64,000 nt of DNA from Amoebidium appalachense (GCA_963693365.1 CAVNZM010000002.1:15252001-15316000), one strand, 5' to 3'; shown: positions 35,578 through 47,399, counted from the first letter of the stretch. Notes: generated by a model from the sequence alone, not told the origin. Numbers and translations are program-made.

Positions 35578-38052
35578 TTAGAGTAGTTTGTATACACACT
35601 GTTTGTTGCCACGACACAGACCATATATCGAGAGCGTTACAGGCCCAGGTTTACAACAGTTGTTAGATAGAAAGGAGGCAACTTCTGCTTCAAGGAAATT
35701 TGCCAAGGGTTTAAGCGCTCTAGTTCTCTCTTTCTTGATCCAAGCGGCGAGAAGGGGTAAACCATATTCACATGCCGGGAAGACAAAAGTGCGAATAAAT
35801 GTAAGTCTAATAGAAGGATGGAGGGGTGTGTCTTTAAAAATATTAGCCGAGAAGAAAGCTAACCGCTTACGAGCCAACTCTACCCTCTTTTCGACCATAT
35901 GGGGAAACATAACACCAACAGAATCAACCGGAACACCAAGATATTTGTATTCTGGAACTATAGGTACAGGTTTAGATGATAATGTAAATGTGTGTAAATT
36001 GTTAGCTATATCAGGTACAAGAACACCACATTTGTCTATGTTAAGGATCATAAGGTTTGCCTTGCACCACTCTGACACTACATCGAACAATCTTTGCAGG
36101 CGTCTAGGGGTACGGGCAAGGAGGGACAGATCATCAGCATAGAGAAGTGCAGGCGGAAAGTTATTAATAGGGTCATCGTTTTCGGCGTAAATCTTGACAG
36201 CCAAATCATCTATAAATAGGTTAAACAAAAAGGGGCTAAGCAATGAACCCTGCAAGAGACCTCTAGTACGAGCAAAACCATATGAAAGATGCCCATTAAC
36301 CACAGCTCTACCATAGGTTTGAGACAAGAGTGCTTCTAACAGAACACCAATGCAGTGTGGTACACCCCGTGCAGCAAGCTTTTCCCATAGGAGACCAGGG
36401 GAGACAGAATCGTAAGCAGTTTTCCAATCAATAAAGCCAACATATTGTGCACCAACTTGCATAGAATCGTGCAGTGCCATTATTTGAACATAACATGAAT
36501 TGTTTTTACGAAAAGCGGATTGGCATGGGTGTATGTGAAGAATAGATTGAAACCTAGGGTGATGTGCAAATAACCTAAGTAAGCAAGCTTCAAAGAATCT
36601 ACGAACAACCTGGGTTAGTGTAATGGGGCGAAAGGATGATATGGGGCCCTCAGAGTCCTTCTTAACTATGGGGATCACTAAGGTATCTAACCAAGATGAC
36701 GGGACATGTCCACATTTAACACACCAAGAAAAGAGAGAGCTTAACATGATAGTAAGATCAGGTTTAATAGCACGATCACTTTCCTTTTGTGGGTAGGAGG
36801 GAACAAGGATTTTAAGAAACCCAGCAGGGAGTCCATCAGGTCCACAAGACTTACTAGAGCTATAACTAGATATCACAGACCATATGGCATCGGGACTGAA
36901 AAAGGGGAGGATCGATTCTATGGGGATAGATGGGTCTACAGGCCACACAATAGGTTTCTGAGCGGGGGTCCTATCTTTAAACAGTTCCGAGAAATACTTA
37001 TCAGAGTCTATGAGGGGGTCTCCAGTGGTATCACCAATAATACGAGCAGGGGGGCCAAATCGATTCATACTAGCAAGCCGGCGCAAGCTTTCCTTTTGAG
37101 ACAGGGGTTCACCTAGTCTAGCGGGAGTGGTGTTTGGTAACAAGAGAGCATTGGGGTATTCCTTCCTACCACCGCCAGCATAATCACCGAGATCTATCAA
37201 ATCATCAACAATAAAGTTAGTGCATGTATCTAGTACGAGATGTGAATCTGGCCTGGCTTGTGCAGATTCTAATAGGCGCATATATATAGGGTGTTTCGTA
37301 GCATAGCATACACATACATCAACTCTACCCCACTGTGACTTAAGCTGGGATAGACGGAGGCGAAAGGTGGGAGGGGGAGGGGGGAGCAGATCAAGGGAGA
37401 TCTTAGGTAGGAAAAGGATAGGAGAGTGGTCAGATGACCTAGAGAGGTTAGGAGGGAGAGAGAGTTTTGACATGGTTGATGGCCAAAAGGCCACTCCCCA
37501 GTCGGTGTTGTGGGCATGGGATATTTGAGGGAACCGCAAAGTGTGACTTTGGACATACCTTGCTAAAGGGATAGCACGCTCCGGGGGCTTAGATGGGTAC
37601 CCGACACTCACTTGCAGTGTGTCTGTGTGGTGGAGTCGCGTGTTAAAATCACCTAAAATAACAGTGGACATTGGTAACTGTGACAACTCGTGAGTCAATT
37701 CGACAACCGACATAGATGGTGGGTAATATACAAAAGTAAAAACATTAGAAAGAAACTCTATAGAAACCGAGAATTCCGTTTTTGCTACCGGTTTGCACTT
37801 CACTCTCACGTGTGGTGCGGCAAGTACAATAATGCCTCGGTTTTTCGCGTAACCGGGGTGTGTGGATGTGTCGACCAATGTAGAGTTGAATTTGTGGTGG
37901 TTTTTAAACTGTGTTTCGCAAATCACTGTAAACGTGTGGTTGTTTGTCTGTTGTTGTATGTAGCTGATTTTATCGTCGAGTGTCCCGGGGAGGAGGCCCT
38001 TTTGGGGGCCCAGTGTCCGAGCATTCCAGAAGAAGAAGGATAAATTAGGCAT
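35578..38052 (-). CDS. LINE ORF2: APE endonuclease plus reverse transcriptase
   Basis: An uninterrupted 824-codon frame. The N-terminal APE-type endonuclease shows FFWNARTLG (about residue 7), ICETQF, VILGDFNTR and SDHSPIL. The RT follows with CGPDGLPAGFLK, SFRPITLTQVVRRFFEA, DWKTAYDSVSPGLLW, LLQGSLLSPFLFNLFIDDLA and the catalytic ALLYADDLSLL. It nicks target DNA and primes reverse transcription there. The start ATG overlaps the end of ORF1 by 8 nt (ATGCCTAA). The frame stops before the usual C-terminal zinc knuckle, which lies further on in another frame. The clade cannot be assigned without a tree. Confidence 0.9.
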   Translation of the reverse strand: MPNLSFFFWNARTLGPQKGLLPGTLDDKISYIQQQTNNHTFTVICETQFKNHHKFNSTLVDTSTHPGYAKNRGIIVLAAPHVRVKCKPVAKTEFSVSIEFLSNVFTFVYYPPSMSVVELTHELSQLPMSTVILGDFNTRLHHTDTLQVSVGYPSKPPERAIPLARYVQSHTLRFPQISHAHNTDWGVAFWPSTMSKLSLPPNLSRSSDHSPILFLPKISLDLLPPPPPTFRLRLSQLKSQWGRVDVCVCYATKHPIYMRLLESAQARPDSHLVLDTCTNFIVDDLIDLGDYAGGGRKEYPNALLLPNTTPARLGEPLSQKESLRRLASMNRFGPPARIIGDTTGDPLIDSDKYFSELFKDRTPAQKPIVWPVDPSIPIESILPFFSPDAIWSVISSYSSSKSCGPDGLPAGFLKILVPSYPQKESDRAIKPDLTIMLSSLFSWCVKCGHVPSSWLDTLVIPIVKKDSEGPISSFRPITLTQVVRRFFEACLLRLFAHHPRFQSILHIHPCQSAFRKNNSCYVQIMALHDSMQVGAQYVGFIDWKTAYDSVSPGLLWEKLAARGVPHCIGVLLEALLSQTYGRAVVNGHLSYGFARTRGLLQGSLLSPFLFNLFIDDLAVKIYAENDDPINNFPPALLYADDLSLLARTPRRLQRLFDVVSEWCKANLMILNIDKCGVLVPDIANNLHTFTLSSKPVPIVPEYKYLGVPVDSVGVMFPHMVEKRVELARKRLAFFSANIFKDTPLHPSIRLTFIRTFVFPACEYGLPLLAAWIKKERTRALKPLANFLEAEVASFLSNNCCKPGPVTLSIYGLCRGNKQCVYKLL

Positions 38053-38539
38053 CGGTTTGGTCCGACACCTGTGGGGTTGGTTCCCACTTGTCGCTTACGG
38101 GGTCGTATGCACGACCTTCCGCCAGCGCGAACAGTTCGCAGAAGAGCTCGATTTCCATCTCGCATCGGCGTTTGCGCTCGAGCAGTTTCTCACCAGAAAA
38201 CATTGGTTCCTTCGTGTCCGTGTCTATCACGCTCGTAGCATCGTTTTCCAACTTTGCGAGGAACTCTTTTGCCTTGCTGATGCGTACACGACAACGTGTG
38301 GCGCACGCATTCTTAGCAGACACTTTACGTTCTTTGTCTGCTTTCTGAATGTTTTCCGGCGCGCATGGGTCGTAGCTTGGGAGGTGGGTGAAGAAGCTTC
38401 CACACCCCTTTGTCGCGTCACGGATGAACGCACGGTTATAGTCGCCCCGTACTGCTACTTCCAGCACATCGTATCCAATGAAGGACAGACAAAGGATGCG
38501 AGAGCACCGGAAGCCGAGAGCCTTGAAGATGGACCACAT
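38045..38539 (-). CDS. LINE ORF1-like protein
   Basis: A 164-residue open frame directly upstream of ORF2, ending in the ATGCCTAA overlap. The second half is highly charged and helical (EKLLERKRRCEMEIELF), compatible with a coiled-coil nucleic-acid chaperone. No CCHC knuckle or RRM is seen, and the N-terminus may be truncated. The start at 38539 lies just inside the TATATATATA/CA-rich 5' boundary. Confidence 0.55.
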   Translation of the reverse strand: MWSIFKALGFRCSRILCLSFIGYDVLEVAVRGDYNRAFIRDATKGCGSFFTHLPSYDPCAPENIQKADKERKVSAKNACATRCRVRISKAKEFLAKLENDATSVIDTDTKEPMFSGEKLLERKRRCEMEIELFCELFALAEGRAYDPVSDKWEPTPQVSDQTDA

Positions 38540-38562
38540 GGCCCTCTATATATATATGTGGG

Positions 38563-38755
<193 letters not shown>

Positions 38756-38759
38756 GCTG

Positions 38760-39640
38760 CAATGTTTTCTGATCAGCAAAAAGCACAGGCTGCTATAGCG
38801 AAGCCTATTTGTACATGTTGCCACGTACACGGGAGCTTTTCTGGCATTTCCTGGGTCCCGTACATATTACTTTCAAAATTGCAAGACCTCGGAGCTACCC
38901 CCCGCCCCCCTCGGGCCCGGTGCACACACACACGCACGCACGCAAGCACGCACCACACAGTACTCACACAGGCACCCACACATGCGCCCAATTGTATATG
39001 GCACACGCACGCCGTCGGGCACATGTACACAGTGTCACACACGCCACACACAAAGAGAGTTCGGACTTCTTATCCAGGTCTAGGCCACTGCTACTATACA
39101 TGTGGCATATCCAAAGTACCCATCATCATGTCACTAGGCCCCGGGCACATATCAAAGCGCAAATGTACGTGTCCCCCCCCTACATACAAGCCAGCACATA
39201 CTGGTAGCAATCAGTCGGTGCTGCTCCGAGTGAAGGACCGTGCCATTTTAACAGATCGATTTTCTTTCAATTTTATTTCCGTTTTTGTTTGCAGGCACAG
39301 GGACCTGAAGCAACGAGCACATGCCCCAGCCATCTTATCTTTACATATCAAGAGGCCACCCACCCAGCTAAGGACTAAACAAGGCTTACATCCCCTCTAT
39401 TTCTACTGCACCAATTTGGTGTCTAACGCCAGACTACCAATCAACTTATCAATCAGACACAACTATACTTGACAAAACTGGTATTACCCCCCTTGCACCA
39501 CCCGCGGCGCAGTTCTTCAAATAACACTGCAATACAAGCTCACAATGGAAACACAAATCACAAAAACCCCCACCAGACACCTATAATAAATGAATTTTAC
39601 ACAAACCCGCACTAAAAACACCGCCACAACACATTAAAAT
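38760..39640. other. Spacer between LINE and Ral gene, no gene seen
   Basis: Complex sequence with CA-rich patches (38925-39050). Open frames run through it on the plus strand but have no motifs or start context. Confidence 0.45.
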
Positions 39641-39649
39641 TTCAAATTT

Positions 39650-40015
39650 TCACAGGAGCACGCAGCAACCCCCCTTATCGCCACCCTGGCTTGTTCCGGG
39701 TGCCTTTGCAGCCTTTTTCTTGCTGATCTGGCGCAGCAGATTGTAGTAGCTCTCATCCACATTCATCTTGGTCTTGGCCGAGGTCTCCATGTACGGCACG
39801 TTCCACTCCTTGGCCTTGGACCCTGCTACGTCCTTGCCCACCTGTGCACACATCGTCGTTGTCAGCATATAATGAGGTAGAAAACATGTGTGGGTATATC
39901 TAATAGTATGAAGTTGGAAGTGGCTTAGCATGATGAAGGAAACCATCGGCATGACCCTTCGTTTTCCTAACCCTTTCACACCCATCCCCTTTCATTAAAA
40001 CGGCTTGACCTCTCT

Positions 40016-40047
<32 letters not shown>

Positions 40048-40078
40048 TCCCCCCCCCACTCCCAAGCTCTTTGTGTGT

Positions 40079-40116
<38 letters not shown>

Positions 40117-40237
40117 AAGAAGAGGGTTCCCACATCACATCACTATTCGAGCAAGATTAAGGTGGGGGAGAGGCCACATACAGGTTTGTATACCACACAC
40201 TCAGAAAAAGGAAGAGAAAAAGAGATAGAAAGAAAGA

Positions 40238-40271
<34 letters not shown>

Positions 40272-40494
40272 AGGGTGATGTATGGGTTAGAGGGCTGATA
40301 TGGAGGAGACAACTAGGGGAGGGGGGGAGGGGGGATGTATGTGTTAGAGGGTTGGATATATGGAGGAGACACCAGAGGACAACAAAAAAAGGTCACAAAA
40401 GTGAAAAACCCGAAATTAAACAATGCAAGTGTGCCGGCAGAAGACACCGGGGGAGGGGGAAAAAAGAGGGCGCCCGGGAGAGGGGCCGGTGTGT

Positions 40495-40525
<31 letters not shown>

Positions 40526-40534
40526 GGGGGGGGG

Positions 40535-40581
<47 letters not shown>

Positions 40582-40659
40582 GGAGAGAGGGAAGGAAGAG
40601 AGGGAGAGGGAGGGCAAGGGAGAGGGGCGGAGAGGGAGAGGGGAGAGGGGAGAAGGGGG

Positions 40660-40698
<39 letters not shown>

Positions 40699-41203
40699 AG
40701 AGATGGGGGGAGGAGGGGGAGAAGCAGAGATAAAGGGGGGGGGGGGGGGGGGGGGTTGAATGTGTCATAAAGTACGAAGTACACAAGAACAACGGATAAC
40801 ACGATGCAGAATGCAAACCATACATAAAGAGTATGCATAAAAAGCAGAGCCCATCCTCAGGGGGGCCCCACGTCATCCACAGTACCCGATTTTCGACCCA
40901 TTCACCTCGTTAACGAAACCCAACTCAGATACTGTTTCACTTGAACATGGTTGGGTCACCCGTCTTGATCAGAGACGAGCAGGGTTACTTATGCAGGCAA
41001 GGGCAGTGAAAAAGGCCGGGGGTTAAAGTTGCAGCAGTAAGCAGAAGCAAGAAAAATATAGATAGGAACTCAGGAGACGGGGCTTCTGGGAAGCGCGGGG
41101 GGGGGGGGGGGGGGGGGGGGGGTTGAGGAAGCATGTAGAGAAGATGAGAATAGCTGCGTAGAGTAGTACCACACGCAAGTGTGCGTGTGCGTGTGTATGT
41201 GTA

Positions 41204-41249
<46 letters not shown>

Positions 41250-41866
41250 GGGGAGGGGGGGGGGGGGGGGGGGGTTGACAGAGTACGTAGTATATATTCA
41301 CAATGGGAAACACCAAGCAAACATCGCAAAAGGCTTAAGCACAAAGAGTATCTGGGAGCATCGAAAGAATTTGTGTGTATGTGCTCGGAAGAGGGGCTAA
41401 GTTAGGAACTACTGCAAGGTAACAAGCGGCCAAACAGAAAGGGGTCTTCCCTACTGACACATTGTATAGGTTCTGTGTATCTGTGTGGATATGCGTGTGT
41501 GTGCATGTGTGTGTGTGTGCGTGTGTGTGTTGGCAAGGGGATGAGAGGGCGATACTTTAAGCTGTATTACAAAGTACGAAGTACAAATTCACAAGGGACC
41601 ACAGGGTGCAGATTGCATAGCACACACTGAGCATGCATAATAAGCAGAGCCCATCAGACCCCATCCGCAGGGGGAGCGGGGAAAGGGGGGGGTTGTAAAC
41701 ATGCGCTAAAAGTACGAAGTGCATATCTAAAACGGACAACACGATGCACTGTGCAAACCACACATGAAGAATATGCATAATAAGCAGAGCCCATCCTCAG
41801 GGGTGGGGGCCCAAGTCATCCCCAGTGCCCGAGTTTCGGAAGATGTGTGTTGTGTGTGTGTGCGTG

Positions 41867-41916
<50 letters not shown>

Positions 41917-42653
41917 AGGGAGTGTGTGTATGTGAGTGAGTGAGTGAGTGAGTGAGTGAGTGAGTGAGTGAGTGTGTGCGTGTGTGGAGGGGGGGGGTGG
42001 GGGGTGGGGGGTTGGGGGGCTTAAACGGAGCAGCAATGGGTGCAGATAAGGTACAGAACGCAGAGAGGAAGGAGTGGGTGAAGGGCAGGTAAACCCAACT
42101 ACGAAGGCTGCGTGCAAAAACATAATCGCAGATGTGAGTGTGTGTGGGTGGTAAGTGGTTTGCGTGTGTTGGCTGTGTAAAGCCCCACTACAGGCAGATG
42201 CTATGGCTATAGTGTAGAGACTCTCATTGAAGATCAAAGGTCGAGTGCCATGTGTGGTGGGGGTAGACGTGTGCGTGTGTGTGTGTGTGTGAACGATGTA
42301 TATATGTAGGCTGCCGGTGAAATGTGGGTGACATGCGTAAACACCAAAGTCTGCATGGCCGTGCGGATGATTTAAACCATTCAAGCGAGGAACGATTGTG
42401 CTTGAGCCTGTACGGATATGAGAGGGTGCATGGCTGCCTGCACGTGCATGGCAGTTTGCATGCCTTCCAGCATGTGTATGCATGTACAGGTACATGAGTG
42501 TGCGCATGTCTGCTATCAAGTGGGTCTGTGCGTCCCTGTATGTGTGTGTGCATGTGCCTGCATGTGTGCATGTGTCTGGTACGGGTGTCTGTACGTGCCT
42601 GCATGTCTGTGTGCATGTACCTGCATGCAAGTGTGATTTTGTATATGTCTGCA

Positions 42654-42689
<36 letters not shown>

Positions 42690-43389
42690 AGTGTGTGTGT
42701 GTGTGTGTGTGTGGCTGTACCTGGCGCTTGTCCTCCAGATCTGCCTTGTTACCTACGAGGATGAAGGGAATGTTCTCGTCATCGTGCACCCGCAGAATCT
42801 GGTCCCGGAAACTCTCCGTCTCCTTGAAAGATTGCTGCAGAGTGACTGCTTGTTAGAGCACACACACACACGCACGCGCGTGCGCCCATGCCCCCCCCCC
42901 CCTCCCCCCTTTCCCGCCCGGCCCCCGTTTTTCTCCTTCAAGTCCATTACCTTCATTTTCTCTTTGGCCAATAACAAAACCATACGAAACCACTGACAGC
43001 AGCCCCTCCCCCCCCCCCCCCCCCCCCCTCCCCCCTCCTCCACCCATCCCCTGGGCGGGGTCTGATTTTCACTCTCATTACTCGAGCAACCATCTCTCTC
43101 TACTCCCCTCTACCCTGCCTTTGCAACACAAAGTACATCCAGGCATAGTCTTGACTCCAGTGCGTGCTACATCTACACGTGCATACAACAGAGTACAAAA
43201 ACAGACGAGTGTTGTTGCTGGCCTAACAAAGCCATGCCGTGCCCTGGACATCTCATACACAAACACACACACATCCACAAACAAGCAACCTGTACAGCAC
43301 TTTATCCCCTCGTTTTTCCAGTTCCCTCTTCGGCCACCCATTCTACGCATACGACTTCACCAACACATCCCCATCTCCCATCCCCCAAG

Positions 43390-43426
<37 letters not shown>

Positions 43427-43447
43427 AAACACACACACACACAAGGG

Positions 43448-43533
<86 letters not shown>

Positions 43534-45337
43534 GCGAGAGAGGAGAGAGAGAGAAAGAGAGAGATAATGAGAGGGACAAGCACACACCGAGGTGCACGCA
43601 CACACACACACACGCACACACACACGCACACACACACACACAAACACACACCGACCCACCAAAACACACACAAGCCCGCGGCCACACCCCACCAAGCACC
43701 AGCACACATCAGCACGAAACACAAAACAAACAAACCCACCGTTTCACAGATAGAGAAGACACAGAAGAAGCCCTCGCCTGAGCGGTAGTAGTTGTCTCTG
43801 ATGGCGGCATAGTCCTCCTGGCCGGCCGTGTCCAGAATGTCGATCTGGATGTCCTCCCCGTCAAGCGTCACCTTCTTGCGGTAGCTGCACACAAGAAACG
43901 TAAGAATCCGTTGGAGATCTTCGGAAAAGGCACACAATGTAGTAAATTGATATATTATATGTTTTATCTCAAGACATGCTGTTTGTTGTGGCAGGCCGGT
44001 GTCCTTGCAGACAAGACTCTGTAGAGCGTATATATGCCAGCATGCAGTGTGTTGTGCAATCTTTCCTCACCGTATCAGGTGGTGGCTGGTAGCACACTTG
44101 GGCTATTCAATCACATTCACCAGCCCAAACCAATTCTGACAGACGCACTACTTTGACGCACCAGCATTCCCGGTTCCAGTGTTGCAAGAAACCCAAAAAC
44201 ACCGTCACTATCCCTTGGCCCAAGCAAACAAGTTGACGTGACCATTACCACATCCATCAAGCAAACCACTGCCACATCCCAGTCTCTTACACCCCCTCAA
44301 CACACATCCGGATAACCAGTCCGTTTGTCATGAAACCCCATATCCACCCCCCCCTCCCCCTCCTCCCCCCCCCCCCCCCCCCAAAAAAAAAAAAATAAAA
44401 AAAATAAAAAAAAATAAACCCTCAACCAAAAAACGCCCGTGTCCGCAGCTAAAGCATTGACTGTTATAAAGCCAGCCCACACCAAGCAACCACTGCAAAG
44501 ACCAATCTCCAAGTTTATCTAAAGCAGAGCTGCACACGCCAAAACAACACAAACAGCAGAAGTTGCACCAACCGTACAATCACCACTTTCTATAGCCATA
44601 CCGAAAAGCGAGGGGAGGATCTCCTAAAGCTAATAACCCATCACAGGTCCAGGGACATGAACAAGTTGAAAGTGGAGACACAACCACGCCGTCCTTAGCA
44701 ACGAGCACACAAACATGCAGATATAAGTTTGCGTGTTCTTCAGGCTGTATGCACATGCCTGCCTGCACTTAAGCACACGAATACAAGACAAACACACCCA
44801 CACAGACCACATACACCTGTACACATAACCACACAAACAGTCATATCCCTAACCACACCATTACACACACTAAATAAGCCAAACACAAGAAGTAACAAGC
44901 AAAACCATAACAACCATAACCGATGAATGCACCCACAGACACCCCCTGCTAAGCCCCTAACACCAATACCGGCAACCAACACAAAGTGTCCAGCAAGAAG
45001 AAGTGAACACATAACCCCTGCTTATTCTACCAAGAAAGGCATGGTCTTTAGTCACTTTTACAACTTTCAGCACACCACCATAGCCCCATGCAACGGACCC
45101 CTTGTAACTCCTTGAAAAAAGACGGGCTACACAGGGGGGCTAGACCACATTGTGAATAGGCAACACTACCTGGTGTGATTGGAACCCAACAAACAATATA
45201 GTCGTTTTATTATTCGTCAACATTAGTGAAGATCACCCACGGCCATATACAGCCACACGAAAGTGATCACTCGTTCTTATGTTGCAGAAAGGGTTATTGA
45301 GGGGTTGCTCTGAAAAACAAAAAACGAGGGGGAAGGG

Positions 45338-45370
<33 letters not shown>

Positions 45371-45909
45371 GGGGGGAGATAGAACATAGGTTACAATAAA
45401 GGTATTTTACACGAAGTATAGTATTGGAAGGCTAAGGTTTTGGAGGTCACTCGTATAGCAACCCAGCCTTCCTGGACAAGCTACAGAAATTAATCTCACG
45501 AATAACACAAGGTCTTGCACAATAGTAACAGGCCAAGGAAGCAGCAACACAACACAATCAATAAAAAGATAGCAGTGGTTAGCATCAGCGAAAAATGAGA
45601 CCAAGTAAACAAAGAGAAGCGGACACACGGAGGGACAGGCTTAAACAGAAGCAAACACAACACAAAGAAAAAAAACCTTCGTTAAAAAAAAAACAAAAAA
45701 ACGCCCACGTTCTCCTTGCATTACACCGAGCCCATGATTCCGTGCAAGCTTCAAGCGCAGCACAAGCTACACGAAAGAAAAACTTTCACTCACCTGTCGG
45801 CTTTTGTTGGCTCGTAGTCTTCCACGAACTCGGCATACATAAACTGGAGAGTCAAGGCGGACTTGCCCACACCACCAGACCCGACCATAATAACTTTGTG
45901 GAGCACCAT
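39650..45909 (-). CDS. RAL: Ral-type small GTPase (4 coding exons)
   Basis: Minus-strand exons 45909-45794, 43884-43740, 42834-42721 and 39841-39650 join in frame to 188 residues. Motifs: P-loop GSGGVGKS (10-17), effector YEPTKADSYRKK, switch [15 protein letters not shown] with Gln61, NKAD (116-119) and ETSAK (144-148). The effector and switch II regions match Ral rather than Ras or Rap. The tail is Lys/Gly-rich and ends GGCCVLL; the last four residues CVLL predict geranylgeranylation and membrane anchoring. Ral acts in exocyst-dependent secretion in animals. The tail is much shorter and less basic than in animal Ral. Introns are 1.9, 0.9 and 2.9 kb and hold repeats and several dispersed-repeat copies. 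All catalytic residues are present. Confidence 0.95.
40493..40755. repeat. (TG)n, poly-G, (GA)n compound repeat
   Basis: TG repeats pass into about 29 G, then GA-rich sequence to about 40700 and a further G run ending at 40755 where a dispersed repeat begins. Confidence 0.95.
40756..40937 (+). repeat. Dispersed G-tract-associated repeat, copy A
   Basis: Begins TTGAATGTGTCATAAAG directly after a G tract and contains AGTACGAAGTACACA, AACGGATAACACGATGCAG, GCAAACCATACATAAAGA, AGCAGAGCCCATCCTCAG and TTTCGACCCATTCACCTCGT, ending ACTCAGATACTGTTT. It matches copy B (56249-56424) over the whole length with few changes. Confidence 0.85.
41195..41300 (+). repeat. (TG)n, poly-G and a partial dispersed-repeat copy
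   Basis: TG repeat (41197-41246), G tract to 41273, then GTTGACAGAGTACGTAGTATATATTCACAATGGG, which resembles the first 30 nt of the dispersed repeat. The match is weak and decays quickly. Confidence 0.4.
41565..41676 (+). repeat. Dispersed repeat, copy C
   Basis: Contains AAAGTACGAAGTACA, a diverged ACAAGGGACCACAGG, GCATGCATAATAAGCAGAGC and CCCATCCGCAGGGG in the same order as copy A, truncated at the 3' side. Confidence 0.7.
41694..41833 (+). repeat. Dispersed repeat, copy D
   Basis: Starts after a short G run and carries AAAGTACGAAGTGCA, AACGGACAACACGATGCA, GCAAACCACACATGAAGAA, AGCAGAGCCCATCCTCAG and CCAGTGCCCGAGTTTCG. It lies in tandem with copy C. Confidence 0.75.
41933..41974. repeat. 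(GTGA)n microsatellite
   Basis: About ten GTGA units between two TG-rich stretches in intron 3 of the Ral gene. Confidence 0.9.
43386..43567. repeat. (CA)n then (GA)n microsatellites
   Basis: CA repeats (43391-43443), six G, then about 40 GA units to 43527 with minor interruptions. In intron 2 of the Ral gene. Confidence 0.95.
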
Positions 45910-45959
45910 TTTATCTATCTGACTCAACACTAAACCGAATGTAGCTTTTGTTACCTATA

Positions 45960-46400
45960 GTGTCTCGCCTACGAGCACTGTATTACTTTCTTGCTAAGGT
46001 TTTTCTCCTTGAAAAATCAGCTCTAAAGGACTAACGTTTTCTTTCCAGAAAGGAGGTTTCAAGCACGACACGGGCCAGTTGTGTGTTGAGAACTAGGCGC
46101 ACACCCGAGTCTTTGAGCGTAACACCTGGATCCTCGAAAGAAAGCAAGAAGCAATAAAAGAGGTGAATATAACTTCGAGGATATCGAAATCTTGAAGACT
46201 ATATAATTGATAGGAGAATGCATATCATGATATTATCGAGGACAGCGTAAATGTAGAAATTCCTCAGTGTCTTTTACCACAGATGTGATTGGATGAGGTT
46301 GTCATGTAGATAACAAGAATCCAATCAAAAGCGGGAGCGGTTAGAGGTGTGAGTTTTTGAAACTAAAAAGCGCACAAGGGCATACCATCCACCCAAGTGG
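45960..46400 (-). promoter_or_regulatory. 5' region of the Ral gene with CCAAT boxes
   Basis: An inverted CCAAT (GATTGGATG, about 46290) and a direct CCAATCAAAAGCGGGAG (about 46320) lie 370-420 bp upstream of the Ral start. No TATA box is obvious. Confidence 0.4.
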
Positions 46401-47130
46401 CAATATATCAATATTACACACCGTCCAGTAACAAAATATATTTGTAATGTTTTTTCATAGCCATTTAAATGGCATAGAGACCCTTGTTTCACCTTCTAAT
46501 AACGTTTCTTGCTAAACTTTATCTTTTGTCAGCACCGCATTGTGATTGCTGTAAGCGTATTTACGAATGCATGATACCAAACCAATCGCAAGAAATCTGG
46601 GTGTCCCCCCACAATTTTTTGGCGACAGGTCAACATCGGGTCTCTTCACATGTTCGCACAGGTGACAGAGGTGAAAGGTTTGTGTGTGTGTGTGTGTGCG
46701 TGTGTGTGTTTGGGGAGGAGGGGAGGGAAGGGGGAGGAATGGGGATTGCGCTGTTTATCAACGACAAACCGTGAGAAACGGTTCTTGGCAGATAGCTTTG
46801 TGGGGCTTCCTAGTGGCTACTAGCATAGCGGTCTTCCGGGCGTGGTAATCGGTTTCTGATGCTTCCTAGACGGTGGTGCCCTTGCGGACCACACACTTTG
46901 TGTCGTAGCTGTGTGAGGTCCTGTTTTGTGTTGTCCGTGTTATGCTGGCCACATTTGCCGACTTATCGACCGCCCTCGTCACCAAAAACTCCGCTTCCCG
47001 TCGCCATGCACGACACTTAACCATCGTCGACTTTCTTCTTCACCCCGATGACTATCTAATTGCTCAAACTGCTTTCAATACCTGCGCAGCCACTTCACCG
47101 TGTCACACATAATTCTACATACACAAACGT
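46400..47130. other. Spacer; one short open frame of uncertain status
   Basis: An open frame at 46943-47110 (with ATG) encodes about 55 residues (MLATFADLSTALVTKNSASR onward, ending in Cys-rich TSPCHT). No splice partners or homology are evident. The rest is non-coding. Confidence 0.3.
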
Positions 47131-47265
47131 GTGATAAGTTTCGTGTCTCTTTTTTTTCTTTCCTTCTTCTTCTTCTTTTTTTTGATTGTTTGTTTGTTTG
47201 TTTGTTGTTTGTTCGTGTGGTGTTTTGTTCTAGATAATAGCAGTGGAGCAAAACCGAATGATTAC

Positions 47266-47266
<1 letters not shown>

Positions 47267-47342
<76 letters not shown>
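47267..47342. repeat. (CA)n microsatellite
   Basis: About 38 uninterrupted CA units. Confidence 0.95.
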
Positions 47343-47345
<3 letters not shown>

Positions 47346-47399
47346 GGGTCTCTAGAGCTGCAACATCTGTACATGTCCCTACATATCCATGGGGCCCAT

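Larger units (their letters stand above)
34111..38560 (-). mobile_element. LINE (non-LTR retrotransposon), minus strand
   Basis: Reading on the minus strand: a short ORF1 (38539-38045), a long endonuclease/RT ORF2 (38052-35578), a damaged C-terminal part (to 34247), a (CA)n stretch (34238-34191) and an A tract of about 43 nt (34153-34111). The 5' end abuts a long (CA)n/C-run (plus-strand 38565-38694). The element is almost full length. Confidence 0.8.
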
